NCBI RefSeq assembly: GCF_004345645.1
Contig: NZ_SLWS01000009.1
Location: forward strand, 62,001-126,000
Origin: Actinocrispum wychmicini
Lineage (GTDB): Bacteria > Actinomycetota > Actinomycetes > Mycobacteriales > Pseudonocardiaceae
Reading direction: 5' to 3'
DNA: 64,000 bases
A model generated the notes under the pieces. That model was not told the origin of the DNA. It saw nothing but the letters and a program-made list of their open reading frames with translations, and searched no databases. A program made the position numbers and the translations under genes. Below are positions 1 to 8,293 of the stretch, piece after piece. Positions within the stretch are counted from its first letter, which is position 1; the number at the start of each line of letters is the position of its first letter.

Positions 1-147
1 CCGGCATCCACCACGCACGCCCAGCTGCCCGAGGCCGACCAGCTCGCCGCCGGGGTCACGCCGGGTTCGATCCGGCTGTCCATCGGGCTGGAGCACATCG
101 ACGACCTCATCGACGACCTGACCGGCGCGCTGGCGGCGGCCGCGTGA
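1..147 (+). CDS. C-terminal end of a Cys/Met-metabolism PLP enzyme (O-acetylhomoserine sulfhydrylase type)
   Basis: The window opens inside this gene; 48 residues remain in frame 1. They read PASTTHAQL, then AAGVTPGSIRLSIGLE and a run of Asp/Ile/Leu before the stop. The PAST-TH and GVTP-x-x-x-RLS-x-GLE blocks are characteristic of the C-terminal subdomain of the gamma-family PLP enzymes that exchange or remove sulfur side chains; PASTTH is usual in O-acetylhomoserine aminocarboxypropyltransferases. The lysine that binds PLP lies outside the window. The stop codon overlaps the GTG start of the next gene by 4 bp, so the two are probably co-translated. Exact substrate cannot be judged from the fragment. 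Confidence 0.8.
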   Translation, partial: PASTTHAQLPEADQLAAGVTPGSIRLSIGLEHIDDLIDDLTGALAAAA

Positions 148-869
148 CGCGTCCGTTGGTGGCCCTCGCGGGATCGGTGGAGCACATCGACGACGTGGCG
201 CATGTGGCCGTGCGCGAGGTGTACGTGCGTGCGCTGGAAGAGGTGTCCGGCTGCGGGGTGGTGGTGTTCCCCGGTCCCGGCCCCTACCTGGTGGACACGC
301 TGGACCGCTTCGACGGCCTGGTTTTCGGCGGTCACCAGACCGACGTGCTGCCGCACTGGTACGGGGGCGAGCCGCGACCCGAACCCGGGGATCCAGCCCG
401 TGACCAGGTCGCGTTGACCATGCTGCCGGCCGCGCTCCGCGCCGGGGTGCCTGTCCTAGGGATCTGCCGCGGCCTGCAGGAGCTCAACGTCGCGTTGGGC
501 GGGACGTTGCGCGATCTGCCCAACGACGACCACCGCGAGGACCTCACCCGGCCGCGGGACCAGCAGTACCTGCCCGCCCACCCGGTCCAGCTCGCCGAGG
601 GCGGGCTGCTGCGGCGGCTGCTCGGCCGGCCGGCGGTGGCCGTCAACACCCTGCATCACCAGGCAGTCGACCGGCTCGCGCCTGGTGTGCGGGTGGAAGC
701 GACGTGCGCCGACGGGGTGGTCGAAGCGGTGTCCTTAGTGGACGATTCGCCGTGGTGTCTTGGCGTGCAGTGGCATCCGGAGTGGTACGCGGCGACCGAC
801 CCGGTCTCGGTGGCGATCTTCGACGAGTTCGGTGCGGCGGCCCGGCAGCGCGCTGGAGCGGCCCGGTGA
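144..869 (+). CDS. Gamma-glutamyl-gamma-aminobutyrate hydrolase family (peptidase C26, class I glutamine amidotransferase-like)
   Basis: A 241-residue protein with the complete class I amidotransferase fold: the nucleophile elbow GICRGLQELN near residue 108 supplies the catalytic Cys, and QWHPEW near residue 210 supplies the His (normally paired with a Glu two residues on). This arrangement is typical of PuuD-like hydrolases, which cut gamma-glutamyl amide bonds in the cytoplasm. The GTG start overlaps the upstream stop by 4 bp (GTGA), and its own stop overlaps the next gene the same way, making a three-gene operon with a sulfhydrylase-type enzyme and a membrane protein. The physiological gamma-glutamyl compound is unknown. 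Confidence 0.85.
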   Translation: MTRPLVALAGSVEHIDDVAHVAVREVYVRALEEVSGCGVVVFPGPGPYLVDTLDRFDGLVFGGHQTDVLPHWYGGEPRPEPGDPARDQVALTMLPAALRAGVPVLGICRGLQELNVALGGTLRDLPNDDHREDLTRPRDQQYLPAHPVQLAEGGLLRRLLGRPAVAVNTLHHQAVDRLAPGVRVEATCADGVVEAVSLVDDSPWCLGVQWHPEWYAATDPVSVAIFDEFGAAARQRAGAAR

Positions 870-1465
870 CCGTGCGACGCCTGGTGCGCTTGTTCGCCGG
901 ACTCGTGCTCTACGGGGCCAGTGACGCCATGATCGTGATGGCCGGTCTGGGGGTGGAACCGTGGGACGCGTTGGCCCAGGGCCTGTCCAGGACCGTCGGG
1001 CTGAGCATCGGGTTGTGGACGAACCTGATCGGTGCCGCGGTGCTGCTGCTGTGGATCCCGTTGCGGCAGCGGCCAGGCGTCGGCACGGTGTGCAACGTCC
1101 TGCTCGTCGGCACCTCGATGGACGTGACGCTGTCGCTGGTGGGGCCGCCGCACCAGGTGTGGCTGCGATGGATCGTGTTGCTGGCCGGCATAGTCCTCAA
1201 TGGCGTCGCCACCGCGTGCTATCTCGGCGCTGATGCCGGTCCTGGCCCGCGCGACGGCCTGATGACCGGGCTGGCCGCGCGCGGACACCCGATCTGGGTC
1301 GTCCGCTGGGGTATCGAGCTGACGGTTCTGCTGGCGGGGTTCCTGCTCGGGGCGACCATCGGCGTCGGCACGGTCCTCTACGCCTGCGCGATCGGCCCAC
1401 TCGTTCAACTGTTCATGCCGCGCAAGCGGGCACCCGCAGGGCAGGCCGGCCCACAGAGTCCATAG
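866..1465 (+). CDS. YczE/YitT-type integral membrane protein
   Basis: About 199 residues with five or so hydrophobic segments and the conserved family signature GLGVEPWDALAQGLS, followed by GLWTNL and WIPLRQRPGVGTV. Proteins with this signature (YczE/YyaS/YitT-like) are widespread small membrane proteins of unknown transport role. The reading frame continues further upstream, but the GTG at 866 overlaps the previous stop (GTGA) and starts directly at the first basic/hydrophobic segment, so it was chosen. Its position as the last gene of a coupled operon suggests membrane passage of the same amino-acid-derived compound, which is inference. Confidence 0.75.
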   Translation: MTVRRLVRLFAGLVLYGASDAMIVMAGLGVEPWDALAQGLSRTVGLSIGLWTNLIGAAVLLLWIPLRQRPGVGTVCNVLLVGTSMDVTLSLVGPPHQVWLRWIVLLAGIVLNGVATACYLGADAGPGPRDGLMTGLAARGHPIWVVRWGIELTVLLAGFLLGATIGVGTVLYACAIGPLVQLFMPRKRAPAGQAGPQSP

Positions 1466-1477
1466 TGAACAAAAGGG

Positions 1478-1732
1478 TCAGGCGACGTCCAGCCGCAGGG
1501 CAAGGCCGACAAACACCGTTGCCGCTATTCGGTGGATCACCACCTGGCTCGACCGACGGTTCAACAGCACGAACTGCGGCAGAAACGCGATGTCGAACAG
1601 GATGATCTTCGGATTGAGCAGGTTCGTGACGATCGCCCGCCACAGCACTCGCTTCACCGGCACCTTGTCCGCCTGGCCGAATTGCTGCTCGGTGCGACTG
1701 GACAGCCAGGTGCGCACCCCCAGATCTGGCAT
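1478..1732 (-). pseudogene. Decayed LysE/RhtB-family amino-acid exporter fragment
   Basis: The frame contains LGVRTWLSS and NLLNPKIILFDIAFLPQFV, the most conserved core of LysE/RhtB exporters, but only about 84 residues remain, against roughly 205 for a whole protein. The N-terminal membrane segments are missing, and the part after PQFV matches poorly. The nearest start codon falls inside what should be the protein's middle. It is therefore a relic rather than a gene. It sits between a co-oriented operon end and the M1 peptidase gene. Confidence 0.6.
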
Positions 1733-2064
1733 CCGTCGCGGTCAACGCCTGGATGTGCTGTTCATCCTCTCCGTGCAGTCTGGGCGAATCAGCCGATAAC
1801 AGCGAACACATCGGCACGAATGTCGGCTGCCGCCCATGAGAACTTACCGTACGTTATTTGATCGCGGCGAGCACCGGGCCGAGCGTGATTAGGACATTCC
1901 GTCCACAGTGCGGTTTTGGCATCCTGGACTTCGAACAGGGGACGGTACTGTGCCAAATCACGATGAGCGACGCGACGGCCCGTGCCGTAACGGTCGGTGT
2001 CCGGCCGTGCCGCAAGCACTTTGGTGCTGGTGGTGGACGAGAAGTGGACCTAGGGTCTGACGGC
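1733..2064. other. Intergenic stretch, no gene recognised
   Basis: This 330-bp stretch lies between the LysE relic and the M1 peptidase start. Open frames cross it on both strands, but none shows a recognisable domain, ribosome binding site or consistent codon use. Some minus-strand fragments near 1740-1860 may be further decay products of the neighbouring relic. The promoter for the M1 peptidase should lie in its right half; no convincing -35/-10 pair was found. Confidence 0.4.
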
Positions 2065-3495
2065 ATGGCTGCTTACCGGAAGGCAGGTCTCGCGCGCCGG
2101 GCCTGGCTCTTGATCACCTGCTGCGCTCTGGCCGTCGCCACGGCGGGCACGACGGCGTACGCCGCGCCAGGACGACCCCCGGTGTTCTCCCCCGGTTCGC
2201 CGGGTGCTGGCGACCCGTACTTCCCCGACATGGGCAACGGTGGCTACGACGTCAGCCATTACGACATCCGGCTCGCGTTCGACCCCAAGACCAAGGCGAT
2301 CGACGCGACCACCACCATCCTCGCCTGGGCCACCCAGGATCTGTCCCGTTTCGACCTGGACTTCCAGGGACCGCTGACGATCAGCAAACTCTCCGTCAAC
2401 GGGCTGAACGCCGCCTTCACCCGCAGCGGCGCGCAGGAGCTGGTGATCACCCCGCCCTACGGCCTGCGGAAGGGCTTGCCGTTCCTCGTCTCGGTGAGCT
2501 ACGCCGGTGTCCCGCAGCGGATCGACGACCCGGCGCTCGGCATCTCCGGCTGGGTCGCCACCAAGGACGGCGCGGTGGCGCTCAACCAGCCGATCGGCGC
2601 GGCGACCTACTACCCGGTCAACGACACGCCCAACGACAAGGCGACGTATAGCCAGACCATCACCGTGCCGAGCGGGCTCACCGTGCTGGCCAACGGGGAG
2701 CCCGGCCCGACCACGACACACAACGGCCAGAGCACCTTCCGCTGGTCGATGAACCGGCCGATGGCCAGCGAGCTGGCCATGATCATGATCGGCGACCTGA
2801 ACGTCACCCGTAGCGTGACGAGTGACGGGCTGCCGAACATCACCGCGATCGGCAAGTCGATCGACACCAAGCCCGGCCAGGGCACGGTGCTCAACCAGAC
2901 CACGGCGCAGGTCGTGCAGTGGGAGTCGTCGATGTACGGGTCGTACCCGTTCCAGTCGACCGGCGGCATCATCGCCGACGTCGCCGTCCACTACGCCCTG
3001 GAGACGCAGGGCCGACCGGTCTACGACCAGCGCACCAGCAACGTCTCCGGCCAGCTGCTCGCCCACGAACTCGGCCACCAGTGGTTCGGCGACAGCCTCA
3101 CCCCGACGCGCTGGTCGGACATCTGGCTCAACGAAGGATTCGCCACGTACTCGGAGTGGCTCTACAAGGAGAAGTTCCAGGGCGTCCCGGTGCAGCAGTC
3201 CTTCGAGAAGGAGTACGCCGCCGAGAAGGACTGGACCGGCAAGGTCGCCGACCCGGGCCGTGATCACATCTTCGACGACCTGGTCTACAACCGCGGCGCG
3301 ATGACGCTGCACGCGCTGCGCATGAAGATCGGTGACCGCGCCTTCTTCCGGGTCCTCACGCTGTGGCCGACGACCCACCGGTACGGCAACGTCTCGACCC
3401 GGGACTTCATCGGCTTCGTCGAGCGACTGACCAACCGCGACCTCGGCGCGTTCTTCGACACCTGGCTCTACCAGCCGGGCCAGCCGAAGCTCTGA
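2065..3495 (+). CDS. Secreted M1-family zinc metallopeptidase (aminopeptidase N-like)
   Basis: 476 residues. Residues 1-35 form a signal peptide: basic start, hydrophobic AWLLITCCALAVATAG, then AYAAP. An N-terminal beta domain follows, then the thermolysin-like catalytic domain with HELGHQWFGD (zinc ligands H334 and H338, catalytic E335) and NEGFATYSEW (third ligand E357). The exopeptidase GxMEN motif expected about 35 residues before HExxH is not recognisable; the equivalent stretch reads IIADVAVHYALETQ, so strict aminopeptidase activity is uncertain. The frame is open from 1858, but the ATG at 2065 starts exactly at the signal peptide. The protein lacks the large C-terminal helical domain of classical PepN, as in other short secreted actinobacterial members. 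Confidence 0.85.
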   Translation: MAAYRKAGLARRAWLLITCCALAVATAGTTAYAAPGRPPVFSPGSPGAGDPYFPDMGNGGYDVSHYDIRLAFDPKTKAIDATTTILAWATQDLSRFDLDFQGPLTISKLSVNGLNAAFTRSGAQELVITPPYGLRKGLPFLVSVSYAGVPQRIDDPALGISGWVATKDGAVALNQPIGAATYYPVNDTPNDKATYSQTITVPSGLTVLANGEPGPTTTHNGQSTFRWSMNRPMASELAMIMIGDLNVTRSVTSDGLPNITAIGKSIDTKPGQGTVLNQTTAQVVQWESSMYGSYPFQSTGGIIADVAVHYALETQGRPVYDQRTSNVSGQLLAHELGHQWFGDSLTPTRWSDIWLNEGFATYSEWLYKEKFQGVPVQQSFEKEYAAEKDWTGKVADPGRDHIFDDLVYNRGAMTLHALRMKIGDRAFFRVLTLWPTTHRYGNVSTRDFIGFVERLTNRDLGAFFDTWLYQPGQPKL

Positions 3496-3548
3496 CTCCA
3501 CCACGATGACCGACGGATGGACTTGACGAGCCCACCGGACAGCGGTGG

Positions 3549-4808
3549 CTATCGCCGAGTTCGGTGGGCGAGCAGGTCCTGGGTGATTTCGGCGGCGCGG
3601 TGGGCGAGGTTTCCGGGCAGTGCGTCGGCGGTGCCGTGCGTGGGTTCGTTGCCGCCTTGGAGGTAGCAGGCCGCGGCTGACGGCTCGGGCAGGGCAAGCC
3701 GGTACTGGCGGGTCACCTTGACCTGGTCGATGTCGAGTGTGGCGGCCAGCCGGCGGACCAGCGCGGGCGGGTCGCGGGTGAATCCGGTGCCGAGAAACAC
3801 CAGATCGCGGTGCAGCCGCGTGGTCTTCCCGGTCTTCCGGTCGGTCAGGTCGAGTACCAGTTCGTCGCCGGTGTCCTCGGTGGCGGTGATGTCGGTCATG
3901 GTGATGATGCGCCGGTCGGTCCGGCCGTTGAGCCGGTCGAGGTATCTGTCCTCGTAAAGGCTTTCCAGGACGGGCTGGGTCACGCCGGAGTAGGCGGTCC
4001 GGCGCGTCTCCCGCAGGATCTGCTCGCGGGCCGGCGCAGCGGCGTGGAAGAACGAGTCGGTGCCGGCCTGGGAGTCCAGTTCGGTGCGGAACTTGTTGGT
4101 GTCGCGGGGTTTCAGGGCGACCGATCGGATGATCCAGGCGATGTCGCTGCCGGGCAGGTCATGCTGGAGCGCCTGGAACATCTCGGCCGCGCTCTGCCCA
4201 CCGCCGACCACCGCGACGCGGTACGGCAGGTCCCTGGACAGCGCGGCGATCCGAGGCCGGTACTCGCCACTGTGGATCACCCGGCGGTCCAGGCCGGCGA
4301 ACACCCGTGGCACGTGCGGCTGGTCTGCCGTCTCGATCACCAGGTAGCGGCTGGCGATCGAGGTTCCGTCACCGAGCCGGGTCAGCCACCCGGTCAGCGC
4401 GCCCGCACTGTCCCGGCGCGGCTCGACCGAAACGCAGTGCCGGTCGAGCTCGACACCCACCCGCGGCAGGGAGTCCGCCACCCACCGCAGGTATTCGGCG
4501 ATCTCGTGGCGGTACGGCATGAGGTTGCCCAAGTTGATGAACTCGTCCAGCCGGCCGACCGAATGCAGGTACTTCAGGAAGGAGAACCGGCTGGACGGAT
4601 TGCGCAACGACACAAGGTCCTTCAGAAACGAGACCTGGCTGCGCGCCCACGGCACGAGCACGCCCGGTTGCCAGTCGACGGTCTGGTTGCGCTCGATGAC
4701 GAGCGAGTCCGCCGCGAGATCCGGCGCGAGTTCCTCCAGTGCCACCGCGAGGGCCAGGTTGGCGGGTCCCGCGCCGATCGCCAGCAGCTCGACATCACGG
4801 TTTCTCAT
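3549..4808 (-). CDS. L-lysine/L-ornithine N-monooxygenase (copy 1, distal gene of operon)
   Basis: 419 residues of the flavin N-hydroxylating monooxygenase family (IucD/SidA type). The FAD motif IGAGPANLALAV is at residues 10-21, WARSQVSFLKDLV forms the typical substrate/FAD contact, the NADPH motif is VVGGGQSAAEMF, and FLGTGF stands in the C-terminal ATGY-like position. Such enzymes hydroxylate the side-chain amine of lysine or ornithine using NADPH and O2. The ATG at 4808 overlaps the upstream gene by 14 bp; the frame is open further upstream, but that part is antisense-like shadow. It is the last gene of the minus-strand operon and is clearly paralogous to the product of 14453-15736. In this context N6-hydroxylysine for N-N bond formation is the likely product (inference). 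Confidence 0.88.
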   Translation of the reverse strand: MRNRDVELLAIGAGPANLALAVALEELAPDLAADSLVIERNQTVDWQPGVLVPWARSQVSFLKDLVSLRNPSSRFSFLKYLHSVGRLDEFINLGNLMPYRHEIAEYLRWVADSLPRVGVELDRHCVSVEPRRDSAGALTGWLTRLGDGTSIASRYLVIETADQPHVPRVFAGLDRRVIHSGEYRPRIAALSRDLPYRVAVVGGGQSAAEMFQALQHDLPGSDIAWIIRSVALKPRDTNKFRTELDSQAGTDSFFHAAAPAREQILRETRRTAYSGVTQPVLESLYEDRYLDRLNGRTDRRIITMTDITATEDTGDELVLDLTDRKTGKTTRLHRDLVFLGTGFTRDPPALVRRLAATLDIDQVKVTRQYRLALPEPSAAACYLQGGNEPTHGTADALPGNLAHRAAEITQDLLAHRTRR

Positions 4809-6036
4809 GCGACCACACGTCCTCAGTAGACAGTTCGCCGACGTGGTACTTGCCGACCGCGCTGGTGAGCATCCGCAGTTCCAATGCCAGGCACTCGACG
4901 AGATTGACCAGTCCGTTCTCCGGGTCGGCGCTCGCCGCGAGCAGCGCCGCGCGGCCGAGACCGGCGGCGTTCGCGCCAAGCGCGAGGGATTTCGCCACCC
5001 GCGTGCCCTCCCACATCCGGCCGGACACCAGCAGGCAGGACGGGTGCTCGCCGATCCGGCGCAGGCATTCGCCCAACGGCAGCCCGACATGCCGCAGGAA
5101 GGCCACCGGCGCCCAGCCCGTGCCGCCCTCGGCACCGTCGACCGTGACCGCGTCCGCGCCGGCCTCCCACGCCACCATCGCGGCCGCCCGGACATCCCGC
5201 GTCGGCGGGAGCTTCACCCAGGTCCGGGCGCGCGGATAGTTGTTGCGCATCAACCGGATCTGTTGACGAAGAATCTCCTCGGTGAACGTGCCGGGCGTGC
5301 CGGACCGCAGTACCGTCCGGCCGCCGGCGAAGATCGGGTCGATGGTGTACGCGCCGGCCAGCCGGGCGCCGGCCGCGGCGTCGAGCAAGGTCATCCCGCC
5401 CAGTCCGGGTTTGGCGCCCTGGCCCACTTTGAGCTCGAACGCCAGCCGGCCCGTCTCCAGCAGTGGCCGCACGTTCGGGTCGCTGTAGACCAGGTTCCAC
5501 ACCTCGGCGTCCGCGTCTTCGGTGCTCTGCTGGACGACAACGCCGCCGTACCCGTCCAACGCGTGCGCGATGTAAGCGCTGATCCGGCCGAGCAGCGACC
5601 GCTCGGTGTCGTCCTCGATACGCCCGTAACCGTCGACCGGCATCACGTTCTCGCCGACCACCATCGGGATGCCGAGCCGCGCGGCCTGCCGGCTGGCGGC
5701 GAGCCCCAGGTCGACGCTCGCCACCCGGGTCGAGCCGAAACCCGACAGGTAGACCGGCAGGGTGGACCGCAAGCCGCCGACGTCGGTGTCCAGGTCCACG
5801 TCCCAGTACCCCGGCTCCCGACCCAGTTCGACGAGTTTCGCCAGCCGGTGCGGGACGAACGCGGGCGGCACCAGCCGTAGCTCGTCCAGCAGGTCGCCCG
5901 GTGCCCGGCCGGGATCGGCGCCGAACAGTGCCTGCCCGTAGCAGCCCGGATCGGGAAACGCGCACATCGCGCCGAACCGCGCCCGCGCCCGGACGTCCGA
6001 CTCGGGGAAACCCTCGGCCCGCAACCCGTCGGTCAT
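4795..6036 (-). CDS. Glutamate-synthase-like FMN-binding protein (GltB domain 2 family)
   Basis: 413 residues matching only the FMN (alpha/beta barrel) domain of glutamate synthase. The signature KVGQGAKPGLGG lies mid-protein and VDGAEGGTG further on, both contacts of 2-oxoglutarate/FMN in GOGAT. The N-terminal glutaminase domain is absent, and the C-terminal cysteine cluster that binds the 3Fe-4S centre is not visible. It is thus a stand-alone FMN oxidoreductase or aminating enzyme rather than true GOGAT. The ATG at 6036 overlaps the upstream stop (ATGA). Position between the AsnRS-like gene and the second hydroxylase gene indicates a tailoring role in the same pathway; substrate unknown. 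Confidence 0.75.
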   Translation of the reverse strand: MTDGLRAEGFPESDVRARARFGAMCAFPDPGCYGQALFGADPGRAPGDLLDELRLVPPAFVPHRLAKLVELGREPGYWDVDLDTDVGGLRSTLPVYLSGFGSTRVASVDLGLAASRQAARLGIPMVVGENVMPVDGYGRIEDDTERSLLGRISAYIAHALDGYGGVVVQQSTEDADAEVWNLVYSDPNVRPLLETGRLAFELKVGQGAKPGLGGMTLLDAAAGARLAGAYTIDPIFAGGRTVLRSGTPGTFTEEILRQQIRLMRNNYPRARTWVKLPPTRDVRAAAMVAWEAGADAVTVDGAEGGTGWAPVAFLRHVGLPLGECLRRIGEHPSCLLVSGRMWEGTRVAKSLALGANAAGLGRAALLAASADPENGLVNLVECLALELRMLTSAVGKYHVGELSTEDVWSHEKP

Positions 6037-7022
6037 GGCGAGGGCACTCCCGGAATCTTCGGGTAGGCGCTGGCCTGCCACACCGCGTCCAGACCGGCGA
6101 CGTACCGGGTGAACCGCTCCAGCCCGAGGCCGAAGCCGGCGCTGGCCGGGATCCCCGCCCGGACCGCCTCCAGGTACCAGCCGTACTTGGCCGGGTTCTC
6201 CCCGGTCTCCCGCATCCGCGCGACGATCGTGGCGTAGTCGTGCTCGCGTTCGCTACCGCTGCACAGCTCGCCGTACCCCTCCGGCGCGATCAGGTCGAAG
6301 TTGCGCAGCACACCGGGCCGCTCATGGCTTTCCCGGTCGTAGAACCCCCGGGATCCCTTCGGATAGTCGACGATGAAGAACGGTTCGCCGACCATGCCGG
6401 ACAGCGTCGCCTCGCCCGCCCAGTCGATCTCGGCGTCGGGATTCTGGGCGTGCCCCACCGCGTGCAGGTCCGCGACCGCGTCGGTATGGGTCCGGCGGCC
6501 GAACGGCCTGGCCAGCAGGTCGGCGAACCGGCTCGGGTCCTGACCCAGCCGGTCCAGTTCGCCGGGCAGCCGGGTGACCACCTCGCGCACGACGTGCCCG
6601 ACCAGCCCCTCGGCCAGCAGCATGACCTCGTCCCGGGACGCGCCGGCCATCTCCACGTCGATCTGGTGGAATTCGGCCAGGTGCCGGCCGGTGGACGCGG
6701 TGTGCGGTGGTTCGAGCCGCACGTTGGGCGCGATGCAGAAGATCTTGTCGAACGCGGTCAGCGACACCTGCTTGTACAGGATCGCGCTGGTCATCAGCCG
6801 GTAGCGGTGGCCGTAGTAGTCCACGTCGACCTGCTTGGCGCCACGGGCCCCCGGATCGGTCACCGGACCGACGATCGGCAGCAGCATCTCGACGAATCCC
6901 TGATCGCACAGGAACTCTCGGGCGGCGATCGTCATCCGGTGCTGGATCGTCAGCACCGCGCGGGTGATCGGTGAGGCCAGGTGCTCCCGCGGTCCGGCTA
7001 GTCCTAAGTGGACCTGTGTCAT
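6033..7022 (-). CDS. Class II aminoacyl-tRNA-synthetase-like catalytic core (AsnRS/AspRS paralogue, possible amide or adenylate-forming enzyme)
   Basis: 329 residues comprising only the class II catalytic core of the AspRS/AsnRS group. Motif 2 is present as NVRLE (about 100-104) followed by RHLAEFHQID (about 113-122), and motif 3 as GFGLGLERF near the C terminus. The N-terminal OB-fold that binds the tRNA anticodon is entirely missing, so it should not charge tRNA in the normal way. Archaeal proteins of this build act as asparagine synthetase A, making the beta-amide through an aspartyl-adenylate. Next to a glutamate-mutase pair, an attractive (inferred) substrate is 3-methylaspartate. It overlaps both neighbours by ATGA junctions. 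Confidence 0.78.
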   Translation of the reverse strand: MTQVHLGLAGPREHLASPITRAVLTIQHRMTIAAREFLCDQGFVEMLLPIVGPVTDPGARGAKQVDVDYYGHRYRLMTSAILYKQVSLTAFDKIFCIAPNVRLEPPHTASTGRHLAEFHQIDVEMAGASRDEVMLLAEGLVGHVVREVVTRLPGELDRLGQDPSRFADLLARPFGRRTHTDAVADLHAVGHAQNPDAEIDWAGEATLSGMVGEPFFIVDYPKGSRGFYDRESHERPGVLRNFDLIAPEGYGELCSGSEREHDYATIVARMRETGENPAKYGWYLEAVRAGIPASAGFGLGLERFTRYVAGLDAVWQASAYPKIPGVPSP

Positions 7023-8293
7023 CGCGCTCCCCCTTTGGACACACCGGTCAGGAGACCGGCCGCGTCGGCTTGCAGCTCTACATAGGACAGTGCGGCGAGC
7101 AGCCCGGCCGAGGTGAGCTCGCCGGAGCTGTCCGGCTCCGCGACGTCGTGGATGGGCATCGACCCGACGTGTGACCAACGCAGGCGCCCGGTCGTGTCCA
7201 CGTAGCTGCGGGTCCGGCCGAGATTGTCCGGGTGTAGACAGTATGGAATATCCAGATATCCTTGTCGGAATGCATGCACCAGCGCTCGGCCGACGTCGTC
7301 GGAGAGCCGTGCCACGGCATCCACCAGCGCACGTGCCTCGGCGTAGACACCGGTGTCGACGCAGGCATCGGGTTCTTCGACCGGAGCCCGGCTGGCGGCA
7401 GCCGCGGACTCCAACGCTCGTACATTGTCGGCGATAGACGGAATCCTGTATGCCTCTGCGGCGGTCTTCACCACCAGCCGGGCCGCGCCGGTGTGCACAG
7501 CCAGTCTCGCGGCCTGCGCCAGCAGCCAAGCCGCGCCGGCCGGCGTACGCGGGTGAACGCCCATGTAGGCGTAGATGACGACGTGCCAGTCGATGTCCGG
7601 CAGCCGTTCCGCGGCCAGGCGCCGCAGGGCCAGCACGGCCTCACGGTCCTGATCCACATTGGTCTGCTGGGCGTAGCTCAGTGAGACGCTGCGTATCCCG
7701 TGCTGACGGAAGAACATCCCCTCCAGGACGCTCATCGCGACCAGCACGCTCGGCGGGCAGAGTTGTCCCATCAGGCAGCCGCCGAACGTCTCCAGGTGCG
7801 GCTCGACCCCGGTGTCCCGCACCCCCGCCAGCAGTTCGCAGCACCGGGCCCAGTTCGCCACCGAGTTGTGCAGCGGTTCGCGGCCGTAGGGCAGGCAGTA
7901 GGAGACGGGTCCGCCCTCGGTGGCGTGCAGGCCGGCTTCGATCAGCGCCGCCACGATGCGCCGCGGGTTCGGCGAGCCGTGCCGGACCTGGACCGGGAAG
8001 TCCGGGCCCGCGATGCCGTCCAGCACGGTTCGGGTGGTGGCGATGTCGTGCGCGACGATCGGGTAGCCGTTCAGTTCCGCCCCGGCCGCCACCGCCGCCC
8101 GTGCGCTTTCGTTGTCGCCCAAGCGGGTGTAGCTGTCCAGCGTGATCGTTCCGACGGTGGTCGCGGCCGCCCGCTTGGTCGCCAGCAGGCCGGCACGCAT
8201 CAGGGGCGGGCTGGACATGCCCATCCGTGGCTGCACGACGAGCGCACCGGCCCGCTGTGCCTGCTTGACGAACCCGCCGAAGGACGCGGTCAC
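7019..8293 (-). CDS. glmE: Methylaspartate (glutamate) mutase epsilon-subunit-like protein
   Basis: 424 residues resembling the catalytic epsilon chain of adenosylcobalamin-dependent glutamate mutase, which interconverts L-glutamate and (2S,3S)-3-methylaspartate. Recognisable blocks include VVQPRMGMSSPPLMRAGL near the N terminus, VRHGSPNPRRI, and ETFGGCLMGQLCPPSVL. The family TIM barrel usually has 420-480 residues, so this copy is full length. The GTG at 8293 overlaps the stop of the small B12-binding subunit gene (GTGA), the standard pairing of a two-component mutase. Its place in the N-N-bond operon suggests that a branched amino acid is a building block. Whether glutamate itself is the substrate is inference. 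Confidence 0.82.
   Translation of the reverse strand: MTASFGGFVKQAQRAGALVVQPRMGMSSPPLMRAGLLATKRAAATTVGTITLDSYTRLGDNESARAAVAAGAELNGYPIVAHDIATTRTVLDGIAGPDFPVQVRHGSPNPRRIVAALIEAGLHATEGGPVSYCLPYGREPLHNSVANWARCCELLAGVRDTGVEPHLETFGGCLMGQLCPPSVLVAMSVLEGMFFRQHGIRSVSLSYAQQTNVDQDREAVLALRRLAAERLPDIDWHVVIYAYMGVHPRTPAGAAWLLAQAARLAVHTGAARLVVKTAAEAYRIPSIADNVRALESAAAASRAPVEEPDACVDTGVYAEARALVDAVARLSDDVGRALVHAFRQGYLDIPYCLHPDNLGRTRSYVDTTGRLRWSHVGSMPIHDVAEPDSSGELTSAGLLAALSYVELQADAAGLLTGVSKGGAR

Noticed and set aside
1858..2064. N-terminal extension of the M1 peptidase from ATG 1858
   Set aside because: It would place 69 residues before an obvious signal peptide, and has no ribosome binding site.
2050..3504. 484-codon minus-strand frame opposite the M1 peptidase
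   Set aside because: Repetitive Val/Arg/Asp composition and exact antisense placement; the sense strand has a full metallopeptidase.
6033..7022. Asparaginyl-tRNA synthetase for translation
   Set aside because: The N-terminal anticodon-binding OB-fold is absent, and the gene is embedded in the pathway operon.
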